Below, piece by piece: positions 42,604 through 49,838 of a stretch of 64,000 nucleotides of DNA. Source of the stretch: Patulibacter sp040675535 (lineage in GTDB: Bacteria > Actinomycetota > Thermoleophilia > Solirubrobacterales > Solirubrobacteraceae); contig NZ_JBFAPC010000003.1 in NCBI RefSeq assembly GCF_040675535.1, positions 18,063-82,062 of the forward strand, written 5' to 3'. Under the pieces are notes generated by a model. The model saw only the letters and a list, made by a program, of their open reading frames with translations, searched no databases and was not told where the DNA came from. Position 1 is the stretch's first letter; each line of letters opens with the position of its first letter. The translations under genes were made by a program, and so were the position numbers.

Positions 42604-43238
42604 GAGGCCTCCAGAAGCTCGAGGGTGCCCAGCACGGTCCGCAGGCGCCCGGTGCTCCGGACGTCGGTGAAGCCGGCGTCTCGGATGATCTGCGGGATCC
42701 GGCCGGCGGCGTGATCTGCAGTGTTCTGTCGGCCGTCCAGCGCACGGATGGCGAGGAACGCCAGGTGCATTGCGGGGTCCTGTGGGCGTCCCCAGTCGGC
42801 GATGTGGAGGCGACCGCCGGGACGCAGCACGCGTCGCATCTCGCGCAGGGCGAGCAGGCGGGTCGGCGGCGAGAGATGGTGCAGCAGCAGCGAGGCAGTG
42901 ATGCAATCCATTGCGTCGTCCTCCAGCGGCAGGTCCTGCGCGAGCGCCTGGGTCCAGGCGATCGGCCGGCCCGCCGAGCGTGCGCGTGCGCGTGCCAGCG
43001 CGTCGGGGTCACCGTCGACCGCGGTGATCTGTGCGTGCGGTGCGGCGTCGGCCAGGGCGACGCTCTGCGAGCCGGTGCCGCATCCGACGTCGAGGATGGT
43101 CAGAGGCCCGGCGGCTACGGCGTCGCGGACGAGCGCCGCGCGGAAGGTCCCTTCGCGCATCGTGGCGGCCATGACGGGGTCGTAGAACCGCGTCAAGGCA
43201 CGGTGCCCGGCGGCCGGTACGTACCGCTCGCCATTCAC
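42600..43238 (-). CDS. SAM-dependent methyltransferase, class I
   Basis: 212 residues. SAM motif ILDVGCGTGSQSVALA, acidic loop TAVDGDPDAL, and a later RVLRPGGRLHIADWG. The start NGERYVPAAGHRALTRFYDPVM resembles UbiE/Methyltransf_11 enzymes. Substrate unknown; thiols, quinones or metal(loid)s are possible given the neighbours. There is no ArsM-like Cys set. GTG 43238 overlaps the CDF stop. Confidence 0.85.
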   Translation of the reverse strand: MNGERYVPAAGHRALTRFYDPVMAATMREGTFRAALVRDAVAAGPLTILDVGCGTGSQSVALADAAPHAQITAVDGDPDALARARARSAGRPIAWTQALAQDLPLEDDAMDCITASLLLHHLSPPTRLLALREMRRVLRPGGRLHIADWGRPQDPAMHLAFLAIRALDGRQNTADHAAGRIPQIIRDAGFTDVRSTGRLRTVLGTLELLEAS

Positions 43239-43885
43239 GAGGGCATCCGATCGGTTCGGGCCTCGGAGGCGCTCTCCCAGGTCTCGCGGCCTTCGTTGAG
43301 CGCGACGGCGGCCAGCAGCAGCGCAACGATGGGGTCCGCCCACCACAGGCCGAACGCCTCGTTGAGCGCGAGGCCGACCAGCAGGCTGACGGACAGGTAG
43401 TTCGATAGCCACGTCTCCTTGGACTGCGCGATCAGCACGGGGTTGCCGAGTGCGCGTCCGACGCGGGCCTGTGCGAGCGCGACGGGAACCATGACCAGCA
43501 GCGCGACGATGTTCAGGACGATCCCGACGATCGATCCTTCCGCCTCGTCGCCGCCGACGAGGTCGCGGACGGACTCGACCGACACGTAGGCGGCGAGGAC
43601 GAAGAACGTGAGCGCGATCAGCCGGAGCGCGGGCGCCTGACGGGCCCGCGCGCGTTCGCCGCCGTGCAGCTGCCAGATCACCACCGACGCGGCGAACACC
43701 TCGATCGTGGAATCCAGGCCGAACCCGATCAACGCGATCGACCCCGCCGCGATGCCGGCGGTGATCGCCACCACCCCTTCGATCACGTCCCAGACGACGA
43801 TCAACCACGCCAGCCGCAGACCACGACGGCGGAGCGCCGTCTCCGGCGGTCGGTCTGGCCCCGCGGGCTGCCCCATTCCGGTCAC
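43235..43885 (-). CDS. CDF-fold cation transporter, short, altered metal motifs
   Basis: 216-residue, six-helix protein resembling the membrane half of cation diffusion facilitators, without the C-terminal cytoplasmic domain. The usual helix-2 motif is replaced by IGFGLDSTIEVFAAS, and the helix-5 HxxxD by AQSKETWLSNYLS, so the transported ion is uncertain. GTG 43885 is six bases from a TAGGAT -10 (leaderless). It is the first gene of the coupled operon running to uppP and is divergent from an lspA-like gene. Confidence 0.8.
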   Translation of the reverse strand: MTGMGQPAGPDRPPETALRRRGLRLAWLIVVWDVIEGVVAITAGIAAGSIALIGFGLDSTIEVFAASVVIWQLHGGERARARQAPALRLIALTFFVLAAYVSVESVRDLVGGDEAEGSIVGIVLNIVALLVMVPVALAQARVGRALGNPVLIAQSKETWLSNYLSVSLLVGLALNEAFGLWWADPIVALLLAAVALNEGRETWESASEARTDRMPS

Positions 43886-43890
43886 GTAGT

Positions 43891-43908
43891 TATCCTAACG
43901 GCCGTGCG
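43891..43908. promoter_or_regulatory. Overlapping divergent leaderless promoters, CDF-like / lspA-like
   Basis: TATCCTA (43891-43897) reads as a -10 both ways: TATCCT toward the lspA-like GTG at 43904, and TAGGAT toward the CDF-like GTG at 43885. The following TCCTAACGGCCGTGCG (43893-43908) matches the CadC-gene promoters. One bound protein or polymerase would exclude the other direction. Confidence 0.6.
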
Positions 43909-44491
43909 AACGTTTGGTGTACTGCGGGCTCGGCGCCTTGCGCTCATGGTGGCGCTGGTGGCGTTGATCGTCGACGTCGCGACGAAGGTCGTCGCCGAGA
44001 GCGGCGCGGTGCTGCCGATCGCGCTGCCGCTCGGAATCGATCTGGAGCTCTCCCACAACCCCGGGATCGCGTTTGGGTCGTTCACGGACCTACCACCTGG
44101 GGTGTTGTACGTCGGCATCTCGTTGCTGGTGGCGGTCTTGGCGGTGGCGGTGCTGCGCGGCTGGCCGAAGGAGTCCCCCACCGCCGGGGGACTCCTCCTC
44201 GGCGGGGCGGTCGGCAATCTGGGCAACCGGCTGCTCGAGGGCCACGTGACGGACTTCGTCGCGGTGCCGCACTTCTCCGTCTTCAACCTCGCGGACGTCG
44301 CGATCACCTTCGGCATCGTGCTGCTGGTCCTCAAGAGCCTCCGCGAGCAGCCCGAAGTGGTCGATGGCGAGGTCTCCGAGTCGGTCAGGCAGGCTGCGTT
44401 CGCGTCGCCTGCGCAACCGGATCGACGGCCGGCGTGGCGGCGCGGTGGTCGAAGGCGACGCGGCGAGCAGCACGCACGCCGTTTCCGATGA
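43904..44491 (+). CDS. LspA-like signal peptidase II paralogue (divergent)
   Basis: 195 residues, four helices plus a basic C-terminal extension. It resembles lipoprotein signal peptidase: IVDVATKVV, LSHNPGIAFGSF, GGAVGNLGNRLLEGHVTDF, FSVFNLADVAI. The two Asp residues of the catalytic dyad (VTDF and LAD) are kept. However the strictly conserved GNxxDR reads GNLGNR, with Asp replaced by Asn. Activity may be altered. GTG 43904 is leaderless. Its last 107 bp overlap the convergent P1B-4 ATPase gene. LspA-like genes in metal islands are known, for example PbrC in lead resistance. Confidence 0.8.
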   Translation: MRTFGVLRARRLALMVALVALIVDVATKVVAESGAVLPIALPLGIDLELSHNPGIAFGSFTDLPPGVLYVGISLLVAVLAVAVLRGWPKESPTAGGLLLGGAVGNLGNRLLEGHVTDFVAVPHFSVFNLADVAITFGIVLLVLKSLREQPEVVDGEVSESVRQAAFASPAQPDRRPAWRRGGRRRRGEQHARRFR

Positions 44492-46511
44492 CGAACAGCT
44501 CGGCGATCTCGTGGATCGCGACGACCGCCGCGAGGCCAAGGACCCCGGTGCCGGCCAGCGGCACCAGCGCGACGAGCAGTCCGCCGGAGAACAGCAGATT
44601 TTGGCGCATGATCCGCCCGGCCCTGCGGGCGTGCGTGACGGTGTCGGGCAGTGCGCGCAGGTCGTTGCCCATCAGCGCGACGTCGGCGGCCTCGATCGCG
44701 ACGTCGGAGCCCATCGCGCCCATCGCGACCCCGACCCGCGCGGACGCCAGGGCGGGCGCGTCGTTGATGCCGTCGCCGACCATCGCCACCGGGTGCTCCA
44801 GCTGCATCCGCTCGACGACCGTGACCTTGTCCTCGGGCAAGAGCTCGGCGTGCACCTCATCGACGCCGGCCCGGGCGCCCAGCGCGGTGGCGGTGGCGGT
44901 GTTGTCGCCGGTGAGCATCGCGACTTGACGGACCCCGGTCTTGCGCAGCAGCGCGATCGCGTCGGCGGCCTCGGGGCGCAGCTCGTCGCGGACGGCGATC
45001 GCGCCGACCAGTCGACCGTCCTCTTCGACGAGGACGACGGTCGCGCCGTCCTGCTGCAGCCGGGTCACGTCGGCGGCGAGGGGGCCCGCGTCGATGTAGC
45101 CGGGCTTGCCCAGCCGCACCGTGGTGCCGGCCAGCGTGCCGGTCAGGCCGTGCCCGGCGATCGCCTGCACGTCCTCGGCGGGCGTCGGGTCCGCGGGCGC
45201 GGCGGTTAGGATCGCGGCGGCGAGCGGGTGGTCGCTTCGGACCTCCAGCGCGGCCGCGGCCGCCAGCACCTGCTCGGCCGTTACGCCGGGGGTGGTGAGG
45301 GTGTCGATGACGCGCGGCTGGTTGCGGGTCAAGGTGCCGGTCTTGTCCAGCGCGACCGCCCGGACCGCCCCGAGTGCCTCCAGCGCGGCACCGCCCTTGA
45401 TCAAGACGCCGGAGCGCGTTGCCGCGCCGATCGCGGAGACGACAGTGACGGGGACGGCGATCGCAAAGGCGCACGGCGACGCGGCGACGAGGACGACGAG
45501 CGCGCGGTTGATCCACTCCGACGGGTCGCCGGAGACGAGCGATCCGATCACGGCGATCAGCAGGGCGACGACGAGGACGCCGGGGACCAGGGGGCGGGCG
45601 ACGCGGTCGGCGAGGCGCTGCGAGCTGCCCTTGCGCTCCTGGGCCTCTTCGACGATCCGGACCACCCGTGCCAGCGAGTTCTCCCCCGCCCGCGCGGTGA
45701 CCTCGAGCTCCAGAACGCCGGAGCCGTTGATCGCCGCGGCGAAGACCTCGTCGCCCGGGCCGCGTTCGGTCGGCAGCGACTCGCCGGTGATCGCGGAGAG
45801 GTCCAGCGCGGAGCGGCCGGTGCGGATGGTGCCGTCGGTGGCGATCCGCTCGCCGGCGCGGACGAGCAGTACGTCGCCGATCTGCAGCTCCGCGGGGTCG
45901 ACGTCGCGCTCGACGCCGTCGCGCCGGACGGTCGCGCGGTCGGGGACGAGGTCCATCAGGGCACGCAGGCCCTGGCGGGTGCGCGTCATCGCGTAGCTCT
46001 CCATCGCCTCGGAGATCGAGAAGAGGAACGCGAGCGTCGCGGCCTCGGCGACCTCGCCGAGGAGGACCGCGCCGATCGCCGCGATCGTCATCAGCGTCCC
46101 GACCGACAGTCGCCCGCGGCCCAGCGCCCGGATCGACTGCGGGATGAACGTCAGCCCACCGACGATCAACGCCAGGACCTCGAGCACCCGCGGCACGGTG
46201 CTCACGTCCAGCAGCGACAGCAGCAGCCCGGCGGCGAGCAGGAGCCCCGAGACGGTCGCCAGCTGGATCTCGCGGACCTCGTAGAGCCGCTGGACCGGAG
46301 CGGACGGGTCGGGCACCTCGACCTCGCAACCGCACGCGTCGACGATCGTCTTCGTCCTCACCGGCGGCGCCTTGACCTCACAGCCACACGCGTCGACCTG
46401 CGGGGACGCCGGCGCACACCCGCACGCCTCGTCGGGCGGGGCGGCCATCTGCAGCTCGACGAGGTCGCCCGTGTCCTTCTTCGGCTCGCCGCCGCAGCAC
46501 GAGTCACTCAT
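44385..46511 (-). CDS. P1B-4-type heavy-metal P-type ATPase (copy 2)
   Basis: 708-residue paralogue of the pump at 4216-6321, with one more Cys repeat at the N-terminus (MSDSCCGGE, EACGC, DACGCEV, DACGCEV). Membrane metal site AASPCAF, final-helix AIHEIAELF, and intact DKTGT, TGES and GDGIND. ATG 46511 overlaps the CadC-like stop by ATGA. Neighbouring LspA-like and FTR1-like genes recall lead-resistance (pbr) gene sets, but the substrate (Pb, Cd, Zn or Co) is inferred. Confidence 0.93.
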   Translation of the reverse strand: MSDSCCGGEPKKDTGDLVELQMAAPPDEACGCAPASPQVDACGCEVKAPPVRTKTIVDACGCEVEVPDPSAPVQRLYEVREIQLATVSGLLLAAGLLLSLLDVSTVPRVLEVLALIVGGLTFIPQSIRALGRGRLSVGTLMTIAAIGAVLLGEVAEAATLAFLFSISEAMESYAMTRTRQGLRALMDLVPDRATVRRDGVERDVDPAELQIGDVLLVRAGERIATDGTIRTGRSALDLSAITGESLPTERGPGDEVFAAAINGSGVLELEVTARAGENSLARVVRIVEEAQERKGSSQRLADRVARPLVPGVLVVALLIAVIGSLVSGDPSEWINRALVVLVAASPCAFAIAVPVTVVSAIGAATRSGVLIKGGAALEALGAVRAVALDKTGTLTRNQPRVIDTLTTPGVTAEQVLAAAAALEVRSDHPLAAAILTAAPADPTPAEDVQAIAGHGLTGTLAGTTVRLGKPGYIDAGPLAADVTRLQQDGATVVLVEEDGRLVGAIAVRDELRPEAADAIALLRKTGVRQVAMLTGDNTATATALGARAGVDEVHAELLPEDKVTVVERMQLEHPVAMVGDGINDAPALASARVGVAMGAMGSDVAIEAADVALMGNDLRALPDTVTHARRAGRIMRQNLLFSGGLLVALVPLAGTGVLGLAAVVAIHEIAELFVIGNGVRAARRVAFDHRAATPAVDPVAQATRTQPA

Positions 46512-46861
46512 GCGTGCACCTCCCCCGCGGGCAGCAGGACGTCCAGCAGCGCGCGGCCGGCAGGGGTGACCTCGTACATCACCATCTTCCCGTCACGACG
46601 GGACCGTGCAACCCCGGCGGTGCGCATCTTGCGCAGGTGGTGGGAGACGAGCTTCTCGGACCGCTCGACGATCCACGACAGGTCGCAGACGCAGAGCTCG
46701 CCACCGTCGGCGAGCGCTCGAGCCAACGCGATCCGGGTCGGATCGCCCAACGCGGCCGCCAGCGCGGCGACGGATTCCGCAGCGGGCTGCTCCAGGCGCG
46801 CGCGGCGCAGGTCTTCGGCTTTCTCCATGTCGATGCACAGCAGCTCGCACGAACCTGTCAT
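46508..46861 (-). CDS. CadC-like ArsR/SmtB metal-sensing repressor (copy 2)
   Basis: 117-residue paralogue of the sensor at 6318-6671 with the same Cys pattern: C-x3-C in SCELLCID and CxC in ELCVCDLSWIV. The ATG at 46861 lies six bases after a TAGGAT -10, again with GTGCGC between box and start, identical to copy 1. It is probably leaderless and autoregulated, and is coupled to the ATPase. Confidence 0.9.
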   Translation of the reverse strand: MTGSCELLCIDMEKAEDLRRARLEQPAAESVAALAAALGDPTRIALARALADGGELCVCDLSWIVERSEKLVSHHLRKMRTAGVARSRRDGKMVMYEVTPAGRALLDVLLPAGEVHA

Positions 46862-46867
46862 GCGCAC

Positions 46868-46884
46868 ATCCTAACGATCATGCG
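46868..46884 (-). promoter_or_regulatory. Leaderless promoter/operator of the CadC-like gene, copy 2
   Basis: TAGGAT -10 on the minus strand (46873-46868), inside TCCTAACGATCATGCG (46869-46884). It matches the copy-1 element at 14 of 16 positions and the elements at 43893 and 47529. Confidence 0.65.
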
Positions 46885-46919
46885 ACCGACCGTCCAGTGG
46901 GTCGCCGCCGGCCGGGTGT

Positions 46920-47453
46920 TCAGTCGGCCCAACGGTCCGCGCGCGGGGTGCGGGGCGCCCGCGGCGCGGGGTGCTCGGGCGTGGGGACGTCGCGCCGGGC
47001 GGCGGATGCCAGGACGAGGGCGCCGGCGACGATCGCGACATCGGCGAGGTTGAACGCCGGCCCACCGCTGACCCGCAGGAAGTCGATGACCGACCCGAGC
47101 GTCAGGCGGTCGACGGTGTTGCCGACCGCCCCGCCGACCAGCAGCCCCGCGCCGATCCACGCGCCGGGCAGGTCCGCGTGGCGTAGGAACCAGGCGAGGA
47201 CCGCACCGACCGCACCGAGGACCAGCAGCCCGACGATCAGCGGACTGTCAGCGAAGCTGGAGAACGCGATCCCGCTATTGCGCCAGTGCACGAGATCCAG
47301 GCCGGGCACGAACCCGACGACGTCGCCGCGGTCGATCGCCTCGCGAAGGACCCGCTTGGTCAGCTGATCGACCAGCAGCGCCACCACGGTGACCGCGGCG
47401 GTGCGGCGGAGCGCCAGGTCGAAACGCCGGCGGGCGGCGGAGCGGGCGCTCAC
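46920..47453 (-). CDS. lspA: Lipoprotein signal peptidase II (LspA), second paralogue
   Basis: 177-residue, four-helix aspartyl protease that removes lipoprotein signal peptides. It keeps all signature residues: LVDQLTKRV, RNSGIAFSSF, GNTVDRLTLGSVIDF and FNLADVAIVAG. Unlike the paralogue at 43904 it has the normal GNxxDR. Start is GTG 47453; a TAGGAT -10 lies about 75 bases upstream, back-to-back with the FTR1 promoter. It sits next to the CadC-like gene (58 bp). Confidence 0.9.
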   Translation of the reverse strand: MSARSAARRRFDLALRRTAAVTVVALLVDQLTKRVLREAIDRGDVVGFVPGLDLVHWRNSGIAFSSFADSPLIVGLLVLGAVGAVLAWFLRHADLPGAWIGAGLLVGGAVGNTVDRLTLGSVIDFLRVSGGPAFNLADVAIVAGALVLASAARRDVPTPEHPAPRAPRTPRADRWAD

Positions 47454-47527
47454 CCCGTTGGTCCGGCCTGGATCGTTGACGCGACGGCGTCTGGGCGGAG
47501 CCCTGAAGTCGTGCGGAGCACACCGTC

Positions 47528-47555
47528 ATCCTAATGTTCATGCGTCTGTTAGGGT
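47528..47555. promoter_or_regulatory. Divergent lspA / FTR1 promoters with shared element
   Basis: A minus-strand TAGGAT (47533-47528) faces lspA, and a plus-strand TAGGGT (47550-47555) lies seven bases before the FTR1 ATG. They form a CCTAA-N14-TTAGG inverted repeat. TCCTAATGTTCATGCG (47529-47544) matches the CadC-gene elements, so this pair may share metal control. Confidence 0.55.
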
Positions 47556-47562
47556 CGCCGAC

Positions 47563-48585
47563 ATGGCGCTTCCACAGCCGCAGGTCGACACGCGACCCAC
47601 TCGCTGGCCACGAGGCCTGACCTGGGCGCTCCTCCTCACCGCCGTGGCAGGTCTGGTCTACCTCATGGCCACGGCCTCGACCGGCCCGGTCGACCCGACG
47701 GAGGCCGCTCGCGGGACACAGAGCCACGGGACCGTCGTGGTCAACGCCGCGATCATCGTCTTCCGCGAGGGCCTCGAAGCCGTCCTCATCTTCGCCGCGG
47801 TGATCGCCAGCTTCCAAGGCGCGAACCTCCGCCGGCGGCGTCCCGTCGTCGCCGGCGCCGCAGCCGCGTTCGGCGCGTCGATCATCACGTGGTTCGTCGC
47901 CCAGGCCGTGCTCGACGCCGCATCGTCCCTCGGCCCCAAGCTCGAGGCGATCACCGGCTTTTTGGCCATCGTGGTGCTGCTGATCGTCCTCAACTGGTTC
48001 GTGCACAAGGTCTACTGGTCGCAGTGGATCGGCAAGCACCACCGTCAGCGCCGCAAGCTCCTGGCCTCCAGCGGCATCGGCGCGACCGTCGGCCTCGTCG
48101 CCCTCGGCTTCACCAGCGTCTACCGCGAAGGGTTCGAGGTCGTCCTGTTCCTGCAGAACCTGCAGCTGCAGGACGGCACCGGCACCGTGCTGGAAGGCGT
48201 CGGGATCGGGCTGGCCGGCACTGCCCTGGTCGGCGTCGCGATCTTCAAGCTCCACCAGAAGCTGCCCTACCGCCGCATGCTGCTGCTCACCGGCGTCCTC
48301 GTCGGATTCGTCCTCATGGTGATGATCGGCGGCACCGCCCTGACGTTCCAGGACCTCGGCTGGATCCCCCGCCACGACACGCCCTTCACCGTCCCGGAAT
48401 GGATGGGCGCCTGGTTTGAGATGTACTCCACCTGGGAGACCCTCGGAGCACAGGTCCTCGCCGGCCTCTTCGTCGCAGGCTCCTACTACCTCGCCGAGTG
48501 GATGAAGACCCGATCCAGGCACGCCCGCAGCGAAGGTGCGGCCACCCGCGCCACCGCGCCTCCGCTTGAGCTGGCCGAGCGGTGA
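47563..48585 (+). CDS. FTR1-family iron/lead permease
   Basis: 340-residue, seven-helix permease. The two REGLE-type metal motifs are present: IVFREGLEAVLIF (helix 1 of the core) and SVYREGFEVVLFL. FTR1 proteins take up iron; PbrT homologues take up lead in pbr operons. ATG 47563 is seven bases after a TAGGGT -10 (leaderless). It is divergent from lspA with a CadC-like promoter element, which supports a Pb/Cd/Fe-related role. Its stop overlaps a short downstream frame. Confidence 0.9.
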   Translation: MALPQPQVDTRPTRWPRGLTWALLLTAVAGLVYLMATASTGPVDPTEAARGTQSHGTVVVNAAIIVFREGLEAVLIFAAVIASFQGANLRRRRPVVAGAAAAFGASIITWFVAQAVLDAASSLGPKLEAITGFLAIVVLLIVLNWFVHKVYWSQWIGKHHRQRRKLLASSGIGATVGLVALGFTSVYREGFEVVLFLQNLQLQDGTGTVLEGVGIGLAGTALVGVAIFKLHQKLPYRRMLLLTGVLVGFVLMVMIGGTALTFQDLGWIPRHDTPFTVPEWMGAWFEMYSTWETLGAQVLAGLFVAGSYYLAEWMKTRSRHARSEGAATRATAPPLELAER

Positions 48586-48695
48586 ACCCGGACGATGCAC
48601 CTCGCGCCCGACGCAACCGGCCTGCCGCAATGACCGTCGCAGCGCTCCGCCGCGACGTGAAGACCATGAGCGTCAACGCAGCGCGGACGGGCTGA
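48582..48695 (+). CDS. Possible small protein coupled to FTR1
   Basis: 37-codon frame starting at GTG 48582, which overlaps the FTR1 stop as GTGA, the coupling pattern seen all through this window. It is basic (RARRNRPAA, LRRDVKTM) with no helix or motif. It ends five bases before the TlpA start. It may be a real coupled small protein or only a translational bridge. Confidence 0.3.
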   Translation: MNPDDAPRARRNRPAAMTVAALRRDVKTMSVNAARTG

Positions 48696-48700
48696 GGGCC

Positions 48701-49291
48701 GTGCGCGCCTCACGGCGATTGGTGGCGATGACCGCGGTCACGATTGTGGTGGTGTTCGCGGTCGGACTGGCGCAGAGCGACGGACCGTCGTCGTCGGGTC
48801 CTCGAGCACCGTCGGTGACGCAGGCCCGCGCCCAGATACAAGGTGCCCCCGAGCCACTCCGACAGCTCTACGCCCGAAGCAACGCGTTGTTGCCCGAAAC
48901 GACGTTCGATCGGCTGCTGGCCAGCGTGCGCGGCTACCCCGTGGTGGTCAACGTCTGGGCCTCGTACTGCGGTCCGTGCCGTCAAGAGTTCGGGCTGCTT
49001 CGCCGCGCAGCCGCCCGCTACGGCAAGCAGGTCGCGTTTCTCGGCCTGGACGCCGACGCCACCCCGGGGCCTGCCGAGGCCTTCTTGCGCAAGAACCCCA
49101 CGCTCTACCCCCACGTGCGAGACCCAAGGGGCCGCTTGGCGGACCGCTTGAGCGCCGGGGTCGTCCTCCCCTCCACCGTCATTCTCCGTCCCGATGGACA
49201 GATCGCGGCAGTCTTCGCCGGGGCGTACCCCAATCCGCAACGACTTGCCGAGGACCTCGCCCGCTACGCAAAAGTGACCAACGAGCAATGA
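48701..49291 (+). CDS. TlpA-like thioredoxin (copy 3, WASYCGPC type)
   Basis: 196 residues: anchor helix (about 8-26) and thioredoxin fold with VNVWASYCGPCRQEFGLL and a cis-Pro in VLPSTVIL. The sequence is of a different subfamily from copies 1 and 2 (CGPC rather than CRPC). It lies in front of ccmE-ccmF-ccmI, so it is probably the CcmG-type reductant of cytochrome c maturation. GTG 48701 has GAGG upstream. A frameshifted relative lies at 58776. Confidence 0.88.
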   Translation: MRASRRLVAMTAVTIVVVFAVGLAQSDGPSSSGPRAPSVTQARAQIQGAPEPLRQLYARSNALLPETTFDRLLASVRGYPVVVNVWASYCGPCRQEFGLLRRAAARYGKQVAFLGLDADATPGPAEAFLRKNPTLYPHVRDPRGRLADRLSAGVVLPSTVILRPDGQIAAVFAGAYPNPQRLAEDLARYAKVTNEQ

Positions 49292-49391
49292 CACAAAACA
49301 TCCTGGCAGCGCCTCAGATGAGGCTCGTGCACGCGCCCCACCGTCTGGAACGTGGAGCGGGCGCTCGGCGCACCTACCGGTTCTGCGTGGC

Positions 49392-49832
49392 ATGACCCGA
49401 ACGTTGCGTCTGACCTTCGCGATCGTTGCCGCAGTCACCCTCGCTGCGGCGCTGTTGTACACGAGCTTCGCCGGGTCCGCCGAGGCACGCCAGCCGAGCC
49501 AGATGGCAGGAGCCGAAGCCAACCGCGAGTATCGACTGACCGGCGTCGTAGTGCGCGGCTCCGTGAAGCGTGGGCGGGACGCCGTGACCTTCCGGGTCCG
49601 TGATCGAAAAGGCGGTGCCTCGGTCCCCGTGACCTACACCGGCCAGATCCCCGACGCGTTCCGCGAAGGCCGCGAGGTGCTCGTCACGGTCCGCAAGCAG
49701 GGCACCACGTACCAGGGTCAGAAGGACACGCTCATCACGAAGTGCCCATCGAAGTTCGACGACGGAAAGTCCGGCGGGGAGCCGAAGATGAGGTGGCTTG
49801 ACGGGTCCGATCGCGTCGTGAAAGGCGAGTAG
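49392..49832 (+). CDS. ccmE: Cytochrome c haem chaperone CcmE, Cys type
   Basis: 146 residues: anchor helix (about 8-25) and an OB-fold domain (YRLTGVVVRGSVKRG, FRVRDRKGGASVPVTYTG). The covalent haem-binding segment reads C118-P-S-K-F122, so it is the Cys variant (CxxxY) known from archaea and Gram-positives. The usual final Tyr is Phe here, whereas Tyr is the normal axial haem ligand. It hands haem to CcmF, encoded 6 bp downstream. Confidence 0.88.
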   Translation: MTRTLRLTFAIVAAVTLAAALLYTSFAGSAEARQPSQMAGAEANREYRLTGVVVRGSVKRGRDAVTFRVRDRKGGASVPVTYTGQIPDAFREGREVLVTVRKQGTTYQGQKDTLITKCPSKFDDGKSGGEPKMRWLDGSDRVVKGE

Positions 49833-49838
49833 CGCCCG

